In this document: in pieces, positions 1 through 10,068 of the stretch
How the letters are laid out: every line of letters starts with the position of its first letter
How positions within the stretch are numbered: the first letter of the stretch is position 1
Assembly: GCA_002238445.1 (NCBI GenBank)
Contig: MPML01000041.1
Span: 1 to 42,057 of the forward strand
Length of the DNA: 42,057 nt
DNA from: Caldilineaceae bacterium bin5
GTDB lineage: Bacteria; Chloroflexota; Anaerolineae; Caldilineales; Caldilineaceae
Reading direction: 5' to 3'
Notes under the pieces: model-generated
Database searches by the model: none
What the model saw: only the letters and a program-made list of their open reading frames with translations
Told to the model about the DNA's origin: nothing
Translations under genes and position numbers: made by a program

Positions 1-60
1 CCCTACAAAAACATGCCTCACCGACCGTGTCTACTCTTCCCCAGCATCGTGTCTGGCGAA
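1..60 (+). repeat. Dispersed intergenic repeat, right-hand part (truncated by window start)
   Basis: This stretch contains the segment CACCGACCGTGTCTACTC followed by CCCCAGCATCGTGTCTGGCG. The same segment recurs with few changes at about 9704-9745. The left-hand part of the family, with two short GC hairpins, is seen at 9638-9690, 9851-9905 and 42031-42057. Its presence at the very first base suggests that the contig starts inside a repeat copy. Confidence 0.75.
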
Positions 61-401
61 CGGAGTCTACCCCCCCCTTGCTGTCTCCTCCCCCTAACCC
101 CTGGTCCCCACCCCCCCACCCCCCCCGCCTCCCCCCCCGGTCCCCAGCCCCTAACCCCTGCAGTTCCCCCGCAGTTCCGCGCCCCCCTCCAAAACCATGC
201 CTCAGCGACCTGACGTCTTCAGTCCAACCGGGCGGCTTCAGTACCCCGGCGGCCGCCAACCGCATAGGCCATCGGGTAGCCTGCATGGAGGTGTGGACAA
301 AAGGCAGGTCACTTCACGCACCGTATTTGGCCATGTAGCTGCCTGCGAAAACACTCCCTTCACAATTTGCCATCGAACAAATTTTCTGATTCAATGAAGC
401 C
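61..401. other. C-rich intergenic region without a supported gene
   Basis: Bases 70-165 are very rich in C runs on the plus strand. Reading frames through them are low-complexity proline/serine strings, so I do not call them genes. Bases 171-205 hold a partial copy of the dispersed repeat (GCGCCCCCCTCCAAAACC then a GCCTCA motif), matching about 9900-9925. The A+T-richer 355-400 stretch just before the first gene is the likely promoter zone, but I see no convincing -35/-10 pair. Confidence 0.6.
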
Positions 402-1019
402 ATGACTAACCGGATCGGCCATATCGTCAACTCCAATTCACATATCGATTACGTCTGCCAGCTCGCCAGCCCCCTTGAGCGCGGGCAGCGTCCCGCGCCC
501 GACGCCTATGCCTTCGGCGCCTTCGTCGCCATCGACCTGCCCCAGCAGCCCGCCGCTGCCCCGGCCCCAGACGTCCCATGCCTGATCGGAGTCATCTACA
601 ACACCCTTCTCGTCAATCCCAGCTTTACCAACCTGGGCCCCCGCCTCACCTCCCAATCGGAGCAGGCCGTGTTCAGCCCGGATCTGATTGACGAGACCGC
701 CATGCTGGTCGGTGTCCTGGCCCTCGGCTGGCAAGACGCCGCCGGCCCCCAGCAGGGAACCCCACGCCTGGCCGCCGAGGTGAGTGCGGACGTCCGCACT
801 CTGACTGACGAGGAGGTCCGGCAGTTCCACCGCGACGCCGGCGGTCGCTTGACGCTGCGCTATGCAGCCACCCTCCTCGCCCTCAACAACCCGCTGGTCC
901 CCGCCCTCCTGCTGGAGATCATCGACCGCTTGGGAAGCCTCTTCCCCGAGGAACAGGCTATCCTGCAGGTCATGCGCGACAACGTAGCCTGGAAGTCCAT
1001 AGTGCGCCCTGCCGGCTGA
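402..1019 (+). CDS. Conserved protein of unknown function, upstream partner of HerA
   Basis: This is a 205-residue protein with no signal peptide or membrane segment. The N-terminal half (about 1-105) is beta-rich, with patterns such as IGHIVNSNSHIDYVCQL, AYAFGAFVAI and CLIGVIYNTLLVNP. The C-terminal part (about 130-200) looks helical. The N-terminal pattern resembles the small beta-barrel (HAS barrel) that normally begins HerA ATPases, but that is my inference and not a family assignment. It lies 63 bp upstream of the HerA gene on the same strand, so the two are probably co-transcribed. It is much shorter than NurA and I see no NurA-like acidic nuclease motif. It may be a HerA accessory or loading subunit. 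Confidence 0.7.
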   Translation: MTNRIGHIVNSNSHIDYVCQLASPLERGQRPAPDAYAFGAFVAIDLPQQPAAAPAPDVPCLIGVIYNTLLVNPSFTNLGPRLTSQSEQAVFSPDLIDETAMLVGVLALGWQDAAGPQQGTPRLAAEVSADVRTLTDEEVRQFHRDAGGRLTLRYAATLLALNNPLVPALLLEIIDRLGSLFPEEQAILQVMRDNVAWKSIVRPAG

Positions 1020-1082
1020 GCCCTGTCAATAGCTCTTGGTAATCAGTTTCTCGCTTTCGGCAATCGCGTTTGGGAGAAGTAA

Positions 1083-2774
<1,692 letters not shown>

Positions 2775-2793
2775 TTCCCTCCACCGCCCCCGT

Positions 2794-3612
2794 CTATCCA
2801 TCCCCCTGCAGGGGTTGCCCCCACAACAGCTTGCCCGCATAACGATGTGTAATCAAGCCGTCCCCACCGTCCGCATTGCGCGTCGCAATTTCCGTAAATA
2901 GCGTATCAGCCTCCGCCGCCGCTCGCGGGTCCATTCGGTCCCGCGAAAACCCATTGCGCGCATGAATGCTCTCCACCCACTCGCCAATCGGCTGCTGCCA
3001 TTCGACCGTCTCCGTCTGGGCGCTGCCCATCTTCCGGAAAAGTCCCCGCCCCTCCAGCTCAGCCAGAATCCCCGCCGCGCTGTACGGCTCGAACTCCCTG
3101 TTCATCGAATAACGCGCCAGCACCGGCCCTAGCTCCGTCCGCATCCAGTCCGGCCTCTCATGCGCCATCCCCACCGCAACGAAAAACCCATCCGCCGTCA
3201 ACAGCCGCGCGAATCGAGGAAACACCACATCCCAGTCGAACCAGTGCATACTGGCCCCCGCGGTGATCAGGCAGTAAGGCGGATCAACAGCCACCGTTTC
3301 AATAGGCCCTTCGATCCAACGCAAATTCTGCTGATCTCCGCCCGGCAGCCCTCTGCCCTCCCGCAGAGCCGCCGCTGAAAAATCCACCGCATCGACCCGC
3401 TCCACCAACCGCGCCAGCGGCCGCGCCACAAACCCAGTCCCGCAACCCGCATCCAGAACCGCTCGCGGCCTGCCCTTCGCCGGCAGCAGATCAGCCAGCA
3501 GTTCAAACGTCGCCGCCGGATACTGCGGCCGGTACCGGTAGGCCCGCACCACACTCTCGTCCTGAAAAATACTGGAATACTCGAAGCCAAACTGGCCAGG
3601 TCGCGCGCTCAT
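2794..3612 (-). CDS. Class I SAM-dependent methyltransferase
   Basis: A 272-residue soluble protein with a Rossmann-type methyltransferase domain. Motif I is VLDAGCGTGFVA at about 52-63, the acidic end of strand 2 is VDAVDFS, and the post-motif region ITAGASMHWFDW resembles the UbiE/Methyltransf_11 class, where an aromatic-rich HWFD segment is common. The C-terminal 100 residues are a variable substrate region. The substrate is not predictable. Its ATG overlaps the TGA of the upstream phosphoesterase by ATGA (3609-3612), so the two are translationally coupled. Confidence 0.85.
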   Translation of the reverse strand: MSARPGQFGFEYSSIFQDESVVRAYRYRPQYPAATFELLADLLPAKGRPRAVLDAGCGTGFVARPLARLVERVDAVDFSAAALREGRGLPGGDQQNLRWIEGPIETVAVDPPYCLITAGASMHWFDWDVVFPRFARLLTADGFFVAVGMAHERPDWMRTELGPVLARYSMNREFEPYSAAGILAELEGRGLFRKMGSAQTETVEWQQPIGEWVESIHARNGFSRDRMDPRAAAEADTLFTEIATRNADGGDGLITHRYAGKLLWGQPLQGDG

Positions 3613-4403
3613 CGCAGCACCTCCGGCTCACCCCACGAGCGTGCCCGGTCCCCCCGCAAAAAGCTGCTGATAAACGCCGCCTGCGGATGTTGCGCCTCCC
3701 ATGCCTTCCGCTCAGCCAGTTCCCTGTCATACTCCACAGCCCTGTGCCCCACCCTGTACCCATTCCCATCCGCCTCCAGCACCGCGTAGGTGGCGCGCAA
3801 GCTGGGAATAAGCGGATTTCCGACACTGCCCGGATTGACCACATGCACTCCGTTCAGATGAAAACTCTGCGGCCAGTGCGTATGTCCCACACACACAAGA
3901 TCCGCCTCACAGCCCTTTACCCGTTCGCTCATCTCCACGTCGCTGTACCAGGGCACAAATCCATCGCCGTCGTCCCTCCCCGGCGACGCATGCACCAGCA
4001 ATACGCGGCTGCCATTCGGCAACGTCAGCCTTTCCTCCAGCGGGAGCCCCAACATAAAGGGATTATGGCCCCCGGCGGCCATCGCCCCCGCGGTCCACGC
4101 AAATGACTCCAGAATCCCTATACATGCGCGCAGCAACGAAAGGTCCGTCACTTCCTCCACCGGTGTCGCCAGCGGCCTCGCGCCCGTGGTCAGATAGCGC
4201 TCCGAATTGCCCCGCACGTACCGGGCGTTCTTCAACGCTCCCAGCCGCTCCATCACCTCCAAAGGCTGCGCGCCGGCCGCCGCCAAGTCCCCTAGAATCC
4301 AGTATTCGTCGACGGCTTCCTGCTCGTCAGATGCAATATCGGCAAGCACCGCGTCCAATGCCACGCAGTTTCCGTGAATGTCTGACAGAATCGCTATCCG
4401 CAT
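3609..4403 (-). CDS. Metallophosphoesterase, YfcE/Ser-Thr phosphatase-like
   Basis: A 264-residue calcineurin-like phosphoesterase. The metal-binding signature begins at the N-terminus (MRIAILSDIHGN, the D-x-H motif), followed by YWILGDLAAAG (GD motif), VRGNSE (GN-type motif), LLVHASPG and VCVGHTHWPQ (GHTH). NPGSVGNP near 200 is typical of phosphodiesterases of this family. I chose the start at 4403 because the DIH motif must lie near the N-terminus; an in-frame ATG 50 codons upstream adds only non-conserved sequence. A GGAGA lies upstream. It is coupled to the methyltransferase by a 4-base overlap. The substrate is unknown. Confidence 0.85.
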   Translation of the reverse strand: MRIAILSDIHGNCVALDAVLADIASDEQEAVDEYWILGDLAAAGAQPLEVMERLGALKNARYVRGNSERYLTTGARPLATPVEEVTDLSLLRACIGILESFAWTAGAMAAGGHNPFMLGLPLEERLTLPNGSRVLLVHASPGRDDGDGFVPWYSDVEMSERVKGCEADLVCVGHTHWPQSFHLNGVHVVNPGSVGNPLIPSLRATYAVLEADGNGYRVGHRAVEYDRELAERKAWEAQHPQAAFISSFLRGDRARSWGEPEVLR

Positions 4404-4616
4404 GATAAGAGAGGGTCTCCAGGCTGTTTTCCCGACCAGGGCATAGCCGCAGCCCGGCCCGCATGCGTCCGCTACCACTTTGAACTGAACGCAACGCCTT
4501 CGTCCCAGCGGGCTGGTGGGAAAGAATATGTTAGAATTATGGCAACCGCACAACTTTCCATTCTAGCACATCAGCGGAGCAAGGGCTCCCCAGCGCAGCA
4601 AGGATAACGGCAAGAG

Positions 4617-5699
4617 ATGGCCGCGTCGACCCGTCGCCAGCCTACAAATGGCGCTGTAAAGATCACCGCATCGGAAACTGTGGAGCGCCATGCTGCCACC
4701 GTGGACGCCACTGCGGACGCATCTGCCGCCGACCTTTCCCATCAGATCCGGCTGGCCGCATCCCGCATTCGCCCTCACATCGTCGAAACACCGCTGCTCC
4801 CGTCCCCCGCCCTGTCCGAACGCACCGGCGCCCACATCTTCCTCAAACTGGAAAACCGCCAGCACACCGGCTCCTTCAAGCTGCGCGGCGCAACCAACAG
4901 GCTGCTAAGCCTCACCGCGGAGGAGCGCGCACGCGGCGTCGTCACCGCATCCACCGGCAACCACGCACTGGCCGTGGCCCGCGCCGCTGCCCAACTCCAA
5001 ATCACCGCTACCATCTACCTGCCGGAAGATGCCTCCCCCCGTAAAATAGAAAAACTGAAGGCCTTTCCGGTTGCGCTCCGCCGCGTGCCCGGCGACGCCC
5101 TCAACGCCGAGATCAGCGCCAGAGAAGCCGCCGTGCAGAGCGGCCGGCTCTTCATATCACCCTATAACGACCCGCACATCATCGCCGGTCAGGGCACAAT
5201 CGCCGTCGAGCTGCTACACCAGCAGCCCGACCTGGACGCCGTCTTCGTCACCGTCGGCGGCGGCGGCCTGATGGGCGGAATCGCCGGTTATCTCAAAGCA
5301 TCCGAACCCGCCGTGCAGACCAACGGCTGCCAGCCCGAAAACTCGGCCGTCATGCTCGCCTCCGTACGCGCCGGCCGCATCGTCGAAACCGAGAGCCTGC
5401 CGACCCTCTCCGACGGCAGCGCCGGCGGCATCGAAGCGCAAACCGTCACCTTCGACCTCTGCCAGCGCCACGTCGACCACTGGCTGACCGTCAGCGAGGA
5501 CGAGATCGCTGCCGCCATGCGCCTCATCTACCATGAAATCGGCGAGTGTATCGAAGGCGCCGCCGGCGTAGCCGTAGCTAGCCTGCTGAAGATGGGAAAC
5601 CGCGTCGCCGGAAAACGCCTGGCCGTCGTCATCTGCGGCGGCAACGTGGATACAGATACCTGGCAACAGGTGCTGGAACAAAGAAAACTGGGTGAGTAA
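4617..5699 (+). CDS. PLP-dependent threonine/serine dehydratase family
   Basis: A 360-residue fold-type II PLP enzyme. The PLP lysine lies in HTGSFKLRGA (Lys88), the substrate/carboxylate loop is TASTGNHA, and the phosphate-binding glycine loop is GGGGLMGG at about 214-221. The family deaminates threonine or serine to 2-oxobutyrate or pyruvate. There is no C-terminal ACT regulatory domain, so it is the short catabolic form. The motif TLSDGSAGGIE also occurs in the EutB-like branch linked to hydroxyectoine breakdown, which is an alternative specificity. The first 40 residues are a poorly conserved extension, and GTG codons at 4680 or 4701 are possible later starts. A flavin oxidoreductase follows after 36 bp. 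Confidence 0.87.
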   Translation: MAASTRRQPTNGAVKITASETVERHAATVDATADASAADLSHQIRLAASRIRPHIVETPLLPSPALSERTGAHIFLKLENRQHTGSFKLRGATNRLLSLTAEERARGVVTASTGNHALAVARAAAQLQITATIYLPEDASPRKIEKLKAFPVALRRVPGDALNAEISAREAAVQSGRLFISPYNDPHIIAGQGTIAVELLHQQPDLDAVFVTVGGGGLMGGIAGYLKASEPAVQTNGCQPENSAVMLASVRAGRIVETESLPTLSDGSAGGIEAQTVTFDLCQRHVDHWLTVSEDEIAAAMRLIYHEIGECIEGAAGVAVASLLKMGNRVAGKRLAVVICGGNVDTDTWQQVLEQRKLGE

Positions 5700-5735
5700 A
5701 GAAGAAATCGTGAGGATAAAGCGAGGAGCTACGCT

Positions 5736-6710
5736 ATGCCGAACCCCTTTCGTCTCGGCTTCCTAAGCCACCTGCGCGGCCGCGCCGACGCCGATCAGGC
5801 CTACCAGGAAAGCCTCGAGATCTTTGACGCCGCCGACCAGCTCGGCTTTGACGCAATCTGGGTTGCCCAGCATCACTTCAAAGATCTGGGCGGTATGCTG
5901 CCCTCCCCGTTCCCATTTCTGGCCGCGGTTGCCGCACGCACGAAGCGCCTGCGGCTGGGCACCTCGATCATCGTCCTGCCCTTTGAACATCCCCTGCGCG
6001 TCGCCGAAGACGCCGCCGTCGTCGATACCATCAGCCACGGCCGTCTTGAGCTGGGCGTAGGCAGCGGCAGCGACGCCGACGAATTCGAAGCCTTCGATAT
6101 CGACATCAACAGCCGCCATCAGCGCACCACCGCCGCCCTCATCGCCCTCAAAAAAGCCTTAGCCGGCGACACTCTGGGAACGGATGGCCAGCGCCTTCGG
6201 CCCCCCGCCCCCACCCTGAACGACCGCCTCTGGCTCAGCGCGCTCAGCATCCGCGGCGCACAATACGCGGCTGACAGCGGCGCCGGCCTCCTCCTCAGCC
6301 GCTTCGTCGGCAGCGAAGAGCAGGCAGCCGGCCAGGAGCAAGAACCCGTGGCCGTCGCCTTCCGCGAAGCCTGGGGCGACCGCCCCTTGCCGCCCCGCAT
6401 CGGCCTCTCGCGCGGTATCTACCTCGGCAGCAATCAGCAGGCCGCCCTCGACGAAATCGAAAAATACGCCATGGGAGGCATCCCGCCCGACCTCTCCCCG
6501 GAGGGCTACTGCCAGCGCGTCCACATCGCCTACGGCGCACCCGAAGAAGTCGCCGCCCGCCTCGCCGCCGACCGCGTCCTCCCCTACACCACCGACCTCA
6601 TCCTCCAATTCGACCCCATCCACCCACCCCTAGCGAGAATCCTCGAGATGCTTGAACAAGTCGCAACCCAAGTCGCCCCCGCCCTCGGCTGGCAGCCAAC
6701 GAACCAATAG
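5736..6710 (+). CDS. LLM-class flavin-dependent oxidoreductase (luciferase-like)
   Basis: A 324-residue luciferase-like monooxygenase fold (TIM barrel, FMN or F420). Characteristic stretches are LGFDAIWVAQHHF at about 36-48, RLGTSIIVLPFEHPLRVAEDAA at about 77-98 (split by the usual cis-peptide region) and the glycine-rich GRLELGVGSGSDADEFEAF. The length is typical for the family. The ATG follows AGGAG at 8-base spacing. It probably forms an operon with the dehydratase upstream. The substrate and the flavin (FMN versus F420) cannot be decided from sequence alone. Confidence 0.88.
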   Translation: MPNPFRLGFLSHLRGRADADQAYQESLEIFDAADQLGFDAIWVAQHHFKDLGGMLPSPFPFLAAVAARTKRLRLGTSIIVLPFEHPLRVAEDAAVVDTISHGRLELGVGSGSDADEFEAFDIDINSRHQRTTAALIALKKALAGDTLGTDGQRLRPPAPTLNDRLWLSALSIRGAQYAADSGAGLLLSRFVGSEEQAAGQEQEPVAVAFREAWGDRPLPPRIGLSRGIYLGSNQQAALDEIEKYAMGGIPPDLSPEGYCQRVHIAYGAPEEVAARLAADRVLPYTTDLILQFDPIHPPLARILEMLEQVATQVAPALGWQPTNQ

Positions 6711-6846
6711 GGCCCACCGACTTCCGCCAAAGAAAGCCAAAACAAAAAACAGGACGCCACCAGGCAAAGTCGAACCGCTCCTCACCCGACACTCCTGTCC
6801 CAAAACCATATTCCGCGGCAACCCCAAAAAGCCGTCCTCCGCGCCC

Positions 6847-7196
6847 TTTCGAGTCCTACGCGGACCATAAAAGGTGTTAAAGGTCTTCTTCGCGGCCCTC
6901 CGTGTCCTTCGTGGACAAAGAGGATGTTAGAGGTGTTCTTCGCGGCCCTTCGTTGAAACAAGAGGGTGTTAAGGTTTTCTTCGTGGCCCTCCGCGGCCCT
7001 TCGTGGACAAAGAGGTGTTAAAGGTTTTCTTCGTGGTCCTTCGCGGCCCTTCGTGGACAAAGAGGTGTTAAAGGTTTTCTTCGTGGTCCTTCGCGGCCCT
7101 TCGTGGACAAAGCAGGTGTTAAAGGTTTTCTTCGCGGCCCTTCGTGGACAAAAAAGGTGTTAAAGGTGTCCTTCGTGGCCTTTCGTGGAAAAAGGT
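6847..7196 (+). repeat. Intergenic decamer-triplet repeat array 1
   Basis: Imperfect tandem units of about 50-51 bp. Each unit has three successive decamers of the form CTTCGYGGYC followed by ACAAAG and the array-specific joiner AGGTGTTAAAGGTTTT. The joiner recurs at 7012, 7062 and about 7113. The units at the left edge are more decayed. The array sits between the convergent genes for the flavin oxidoreductase and livF, and the 130 bases before it (6711-6846) hold nothing I recognise. Frames on the minus strand with HEGPRR-type repeats are by-products. Confidence 0.9.
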
Positions 7197-7208
7197 GTCC
7201 CCTCCCTC

Positions 7209-8006
7209 CTACCCCAGCCACCGCTTACGCCGCTTATAATGCTTCACATCCCGGTAACTCTTACGCCCGCCCACCTGCGTCAGCCCCAAATAAAACTCCT
7301 TGATATCCGCATTCTCCGCCAACTGCTCCGCCGGCCCATCCAACACAATCCGCCCAGTCTCCATCACATAAGCATGCGCCGCCGACCGCAGCGCAACATT
7401 CGCGTTCTGCTCCACCAGCAGCATCGACACACCAGACTCAGCGTTAATCCGCCGGATAACCTCAAAGATCGACTGCACCAGCAGCGGCGCCAGCCCCAGG
7501 CTCGGCTCGTCCATCAGCATCAACTTCGGCTTCGCCATCAGCGCCCGCCCAATCACCACCATCTGCTGCTCCCCGCCCGACAAATAACCGGCCGTGCGTC
7601 CGCGGAACTCCGCCAGTCGCGGGAAATAACCGTACACCTCGTCCAAATCCTTCCGCAGGGCCGCGTCGCTCGTCTTGCGGAAAATCGCGCCCGTGCGCAA
7701 ATTCTCCTCGACCGTCAGGTGTTCAAACAACCGCCTCCCCTCCAGCAGTTGCACGATCCCCATCTGCACAATTTCGTCCGGCGACTTCCTGTCGATCCGT
7801 TCGCCGTCCCATTCGATGCTCCCGCGCGTCACCTCACCCTGCTGCGTCCGCAACAGGCCGGAAATCGCCTTAAGCGTCGTCGACTTGCCCGCTCCGTTGG
7901 CGCCCAGCAGCGAGACGATCTCGTTGTCCGGCACTGCCAGCGAGATGCCCCGCAGCACCAGAATCACATCACTATAGACGACTTCGATATTGTTGATCTG
8001 CAGCAT
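7209..8006 (-). CDS. livF: Branched-chain amino acid-type ABC transporter ATPase LivF
   Basis: A 265-residue ABC ATPase, one of the two nucleotide-binding subunits of a Liv-type (HAAT) importer. Walker A is GANGAGKST (about 35-43), the ABC signature is YLSGGEQQMVVIGRALM and Walker B is LMLMDEPSLGLAP. The lysine/arginine-rich C-terminal tail (GGRKSYRDVKHYKRRKRWLG) resembles the tail of LivF proteins from clusters that include an acyl-CoA ligase; that comparison is from memory of the family. It is the last gene of the minus-strand transporter cluster, 95 bp after the first binding protein. Confidence 0.93.
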   Translation of the reverse strand: MLQINNIEVVYSDVILVLRGISLAVPDNEIVSLLGANGAGKSTTLKAISGLLRTQQGEVTRGSIEWDGERIDRKSPDEIVQMGIVQLLEGRRLFEHLTVEENLRTGAIFRKTSDAALRKDLDEVYGYFPRLAEFRGRTAGYLSGGEQQMVVIGRALMAKPKLMLMDEPSLGLAPLLVQSIFEVIRRINAESGVSMLLVEQNANVALRSAAHAYVMETGRIVLDGPAEQLAENADIKEFYLGLTQVGGRKSYRDVKHYKRRKRWLG

Positions 8007-8057
8007 CTGGAATCCAGCGAAAAGTGGCCAGAGGGGCGGTCTATATGCCTCCCCTGG

Positions 8058-8100
8058 CCACTATCAACTATCCACTAACCACTACCCACTATCCACTCTA
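8058..8100. repeat. Short simple repeat of CCACTA-type hexamers
   Basis: Five or so degenerate copies of a (T)CCACTA unit lie between livF and the stop codon of the binding protein. Related short strings occur near 9778-9795 and 14097-14112. No function is apparent. Confidence 0.6.
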
Positions 8101-8101
8101 A

Positions 8102-9469
8102 CTACTCTGACCCCGGCCGCGTATCCGGCAGAGTCACGAAGTCCTGCACCACGACAAAGTCGACACTTCCGTCCTCCATCATCTGCGCCTGCCGGATCTG
8201 CGCTCTGCCGGGCGCACGGTTACTGCCCTCCACATTCATCTCAAACACGCCGGCTGAGCTGACTATCCCCATCTGCTGCATAGCCTTGAGGAATTCAGCC
8301 CCGGTCAAGCCGTCAAAGCCGACGTTGTTCATGGCGACGGTCAGAATGTCCGCTATCCCGAATACGCTACTGTAAGTGAGCAGATAGGAAAATGCCTTGT
8401 CCGTGTCAGGGTACCCTTTAGCCGCGAAAGTCTCCAGCGCCTGCTGCACACCGGGCGCATCGGTATCGGTCCACCACAGATAAGGGAAAATACCGTAGTA
8501 GCCTACGGCAAGAGGGGCATTCGCGCCCAGGATGTTCAATATATCACGGTTCATACCCCAGTTGACGCTGCCCAGCACTACCTGATCGTAGAATCCAAGC
8601 GCGTGCAGCGTGCCGATGACCTGGGCAACACTGAACGAGATCGACTGCATGTAGATGACATTCGCGCCATCGACGAGCAGATTCTGCAGCTGACCGGTCA
8701 CGTCCGCCGACGGATCAATCGGCTGCTCCTCCAGCGGCAGCACTGTGATGCCCAAAGAATCGGCAAAGGCCAGCGCCTCGGGTGTGGTCGCGCCCGCGCC
8801 GAAGGCGTTCGCCCAACCAATGACACCGACGGTAATCTCATCGCCTGCGCCTTCGGGTTTCATGTCGTCCCAGTTGTCATGCACAAAGCGCAAAAATCCG
8901 GCGAATTGGTCCGAGTAGATCGGCACCAGGCCAACCGTATAGCCGTTGGGCGGCTCATAAAGGGATTGTGCATGGACCCCGGTGGCTATGTTGACGATCT
9001 CGTCCTCGACCACGCGGTCCTTCAACGCGATCGTCGCCGCGCTGTTGGTTGTAAAGATGAACAGGGGTTTCGGTGTCTCAGCGCGGAACTGCTCATAGAT
9101 CTGCACTTCCTGTTCCAGGGCGTACTGCGTGTCCTCCAGCCGCAATTCCAACATCACGCCGCAGACACCGCCTTCCGCGTTAATCTGTTCAATCGCGTCC
9201 TGCGTGCCGCCGATGAAGCCCGTTCCCATCAGCGTTGCCAGCGGCCCGGTCAGCCCCGCCTGCTGGTAGAGTCTGAGGGTCTCACCGTCGTAACTGTTTT
9301 CGCACACAATCTCCATCGGCGCCTCTGGTGCCGCCGCCGATTCTTCCTGCGCCGCCGGGGCCGCTTCCTCCTCTGCCGCCATCGGCTCTTCCGCTGCCGG
9401 CACCGGTGAACAGGCAGCCGCAAGCAACGCAAATACCAGGATGCATGAGATCACCAAGGTCTTCTTCAT
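8102..9469 (-). CDS. Liv-type ABC transporter substrate-binding lipoprotein 1
   Basis: A 455-residue periplasmic-type receptor (type I periplasmic binding fold) anchored as a lipoprotein. The N-terminus MKKTLVISCILVFALLAAAC is a lipoprotein signal with the lipobox cysteine at 20, followed by an Ala/Glu-rich linker to about 50. The mature domain contains DAIEQINAEGGVCGVMLEL and a long, well-conserved C-lobe. I chose the start at 9469 because it gives the signal peptide and has AAGGAG eight to nine bases upstream; the frame extends 42 codons further without support. The neighbouring gene at 10069-11436 is a close paralogue of the same length. It captures the substrate for LivHMGF. Confidence 0.93.
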   Translation of the reverse strand: MKKTLVISCILVFALLAAACSPVPAAEEPMAAEEEAAPAAQEESAAAPEAPMEIVCENSYDGETLRLYQQAGLTGPLATLMGTGFIGGTQDAIEQINAEGGVCGVMLELRLEDTQYALEQEVQIYEQFRAETPKPLFIFTTNSAATIALKDRVVEDEIVNIATGVHAQSLYEPPNGYTVGLVPIYSDQFAGFLRFVHDNWDDMKPEGAGDEITVGVIGWANAFGAGATTPEALAFADSLGITVLPLEEQPIDPSADVTGQLQNLLVDGANVIYMQSISFSVAQVIGTLHALGFYDQVVLGSVNWGMNRDILNILGANAPLAVGYYGIFPYLWWTDTDAPGVQQALETFAAKGYPDTDKAFSYLLTYSSVFGIADILTVAMNNVGFDGLTGAEFLKAMQQMGIVSSAGVFEMNVEGSNRAPGRAQIRQAQMMEDGSVDFVVVQDFVTLPDTRPGSE

Positions 9470-10068
9470 TGTAGACGCTCCTTTGTAATAGATTCTTTCC
9501 GACAGTAAATTCGTAACTACGCAGCCATCGTCAACTCGCGACCCTGCAGAACAATCGGACTCCAGGATCCAAAGTGTCTCCATCCCGCCGTCCACTATGC
9601 CCGCCTGCGGGCGCCGCCAAGCCCAGTAGTTCTATATGGGCGGTCGGGCCTTCGGCCCTCCCTTGTGCAGGGGCTGCGCCCCCGCAACGCCCCCCTAGGC
9701 TAGCGACCGTGTTTACCCTTCCCCAGCATCGTGTCTGGCGAACGGTGTCTACTCCCCCACTTGCCGCCTCAACCCACCGACCACCGACCACTAACTGCCG
9801 GAGTTCCACTGACGACTGGTGTTCCACTGAAAACTAAAAACTGCAGTTCCGGGCGGTCGGGGCTTCGGCCCTCCCTTGTGCAGGGGCTGCGCCCCCGCAA
9901 CGCCCCCCTCCAAAACCACGCCTCACCGGCAGTGCGCCTTCATTTCAGCATGTCGCCTGTCGAGCAAAGCGGCGGCCGTCAAACAGTTAAGTCATCAAAA
10001 GCCTGCACTATGCCGCGGATGACAGGCTCGTCATCAAATGTGGCCCAGTAGTTACGTTTACGCAAATC
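9470..10068. repeat. Intergenic region with two copies of the dispersed hairpin repeat
   Basis: This 599-bp gap between the two binding-protein genes holds no gene. It contains one nearly full copy of the dispersed repeat at about 9638-9745 and a left-hand copy at about 9851-9925. The left part has two short hairpins, GGGCCTTCGGCCC and GGGGCTGCGCCCC; the right part carries the CGACCGTGT and CATCGTGTCTGGCGAACGG segments. The repeats lie exactly between two paralogous genes, so they could have mediated the duplication or entered after it. Confidence 0.75.

Noticed and set aside
61..213. Proline-rich frames at the window start
   Set aside because: They are encoded by C-runs with no ribosome-binding site and no recognisable domain.
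6847..7196. Possible CRISPR array
   Set aside because: Units are contiguous and degenerate with no unique spacers, the joiner is repeated rather than variable, and no cas genes are nearby.
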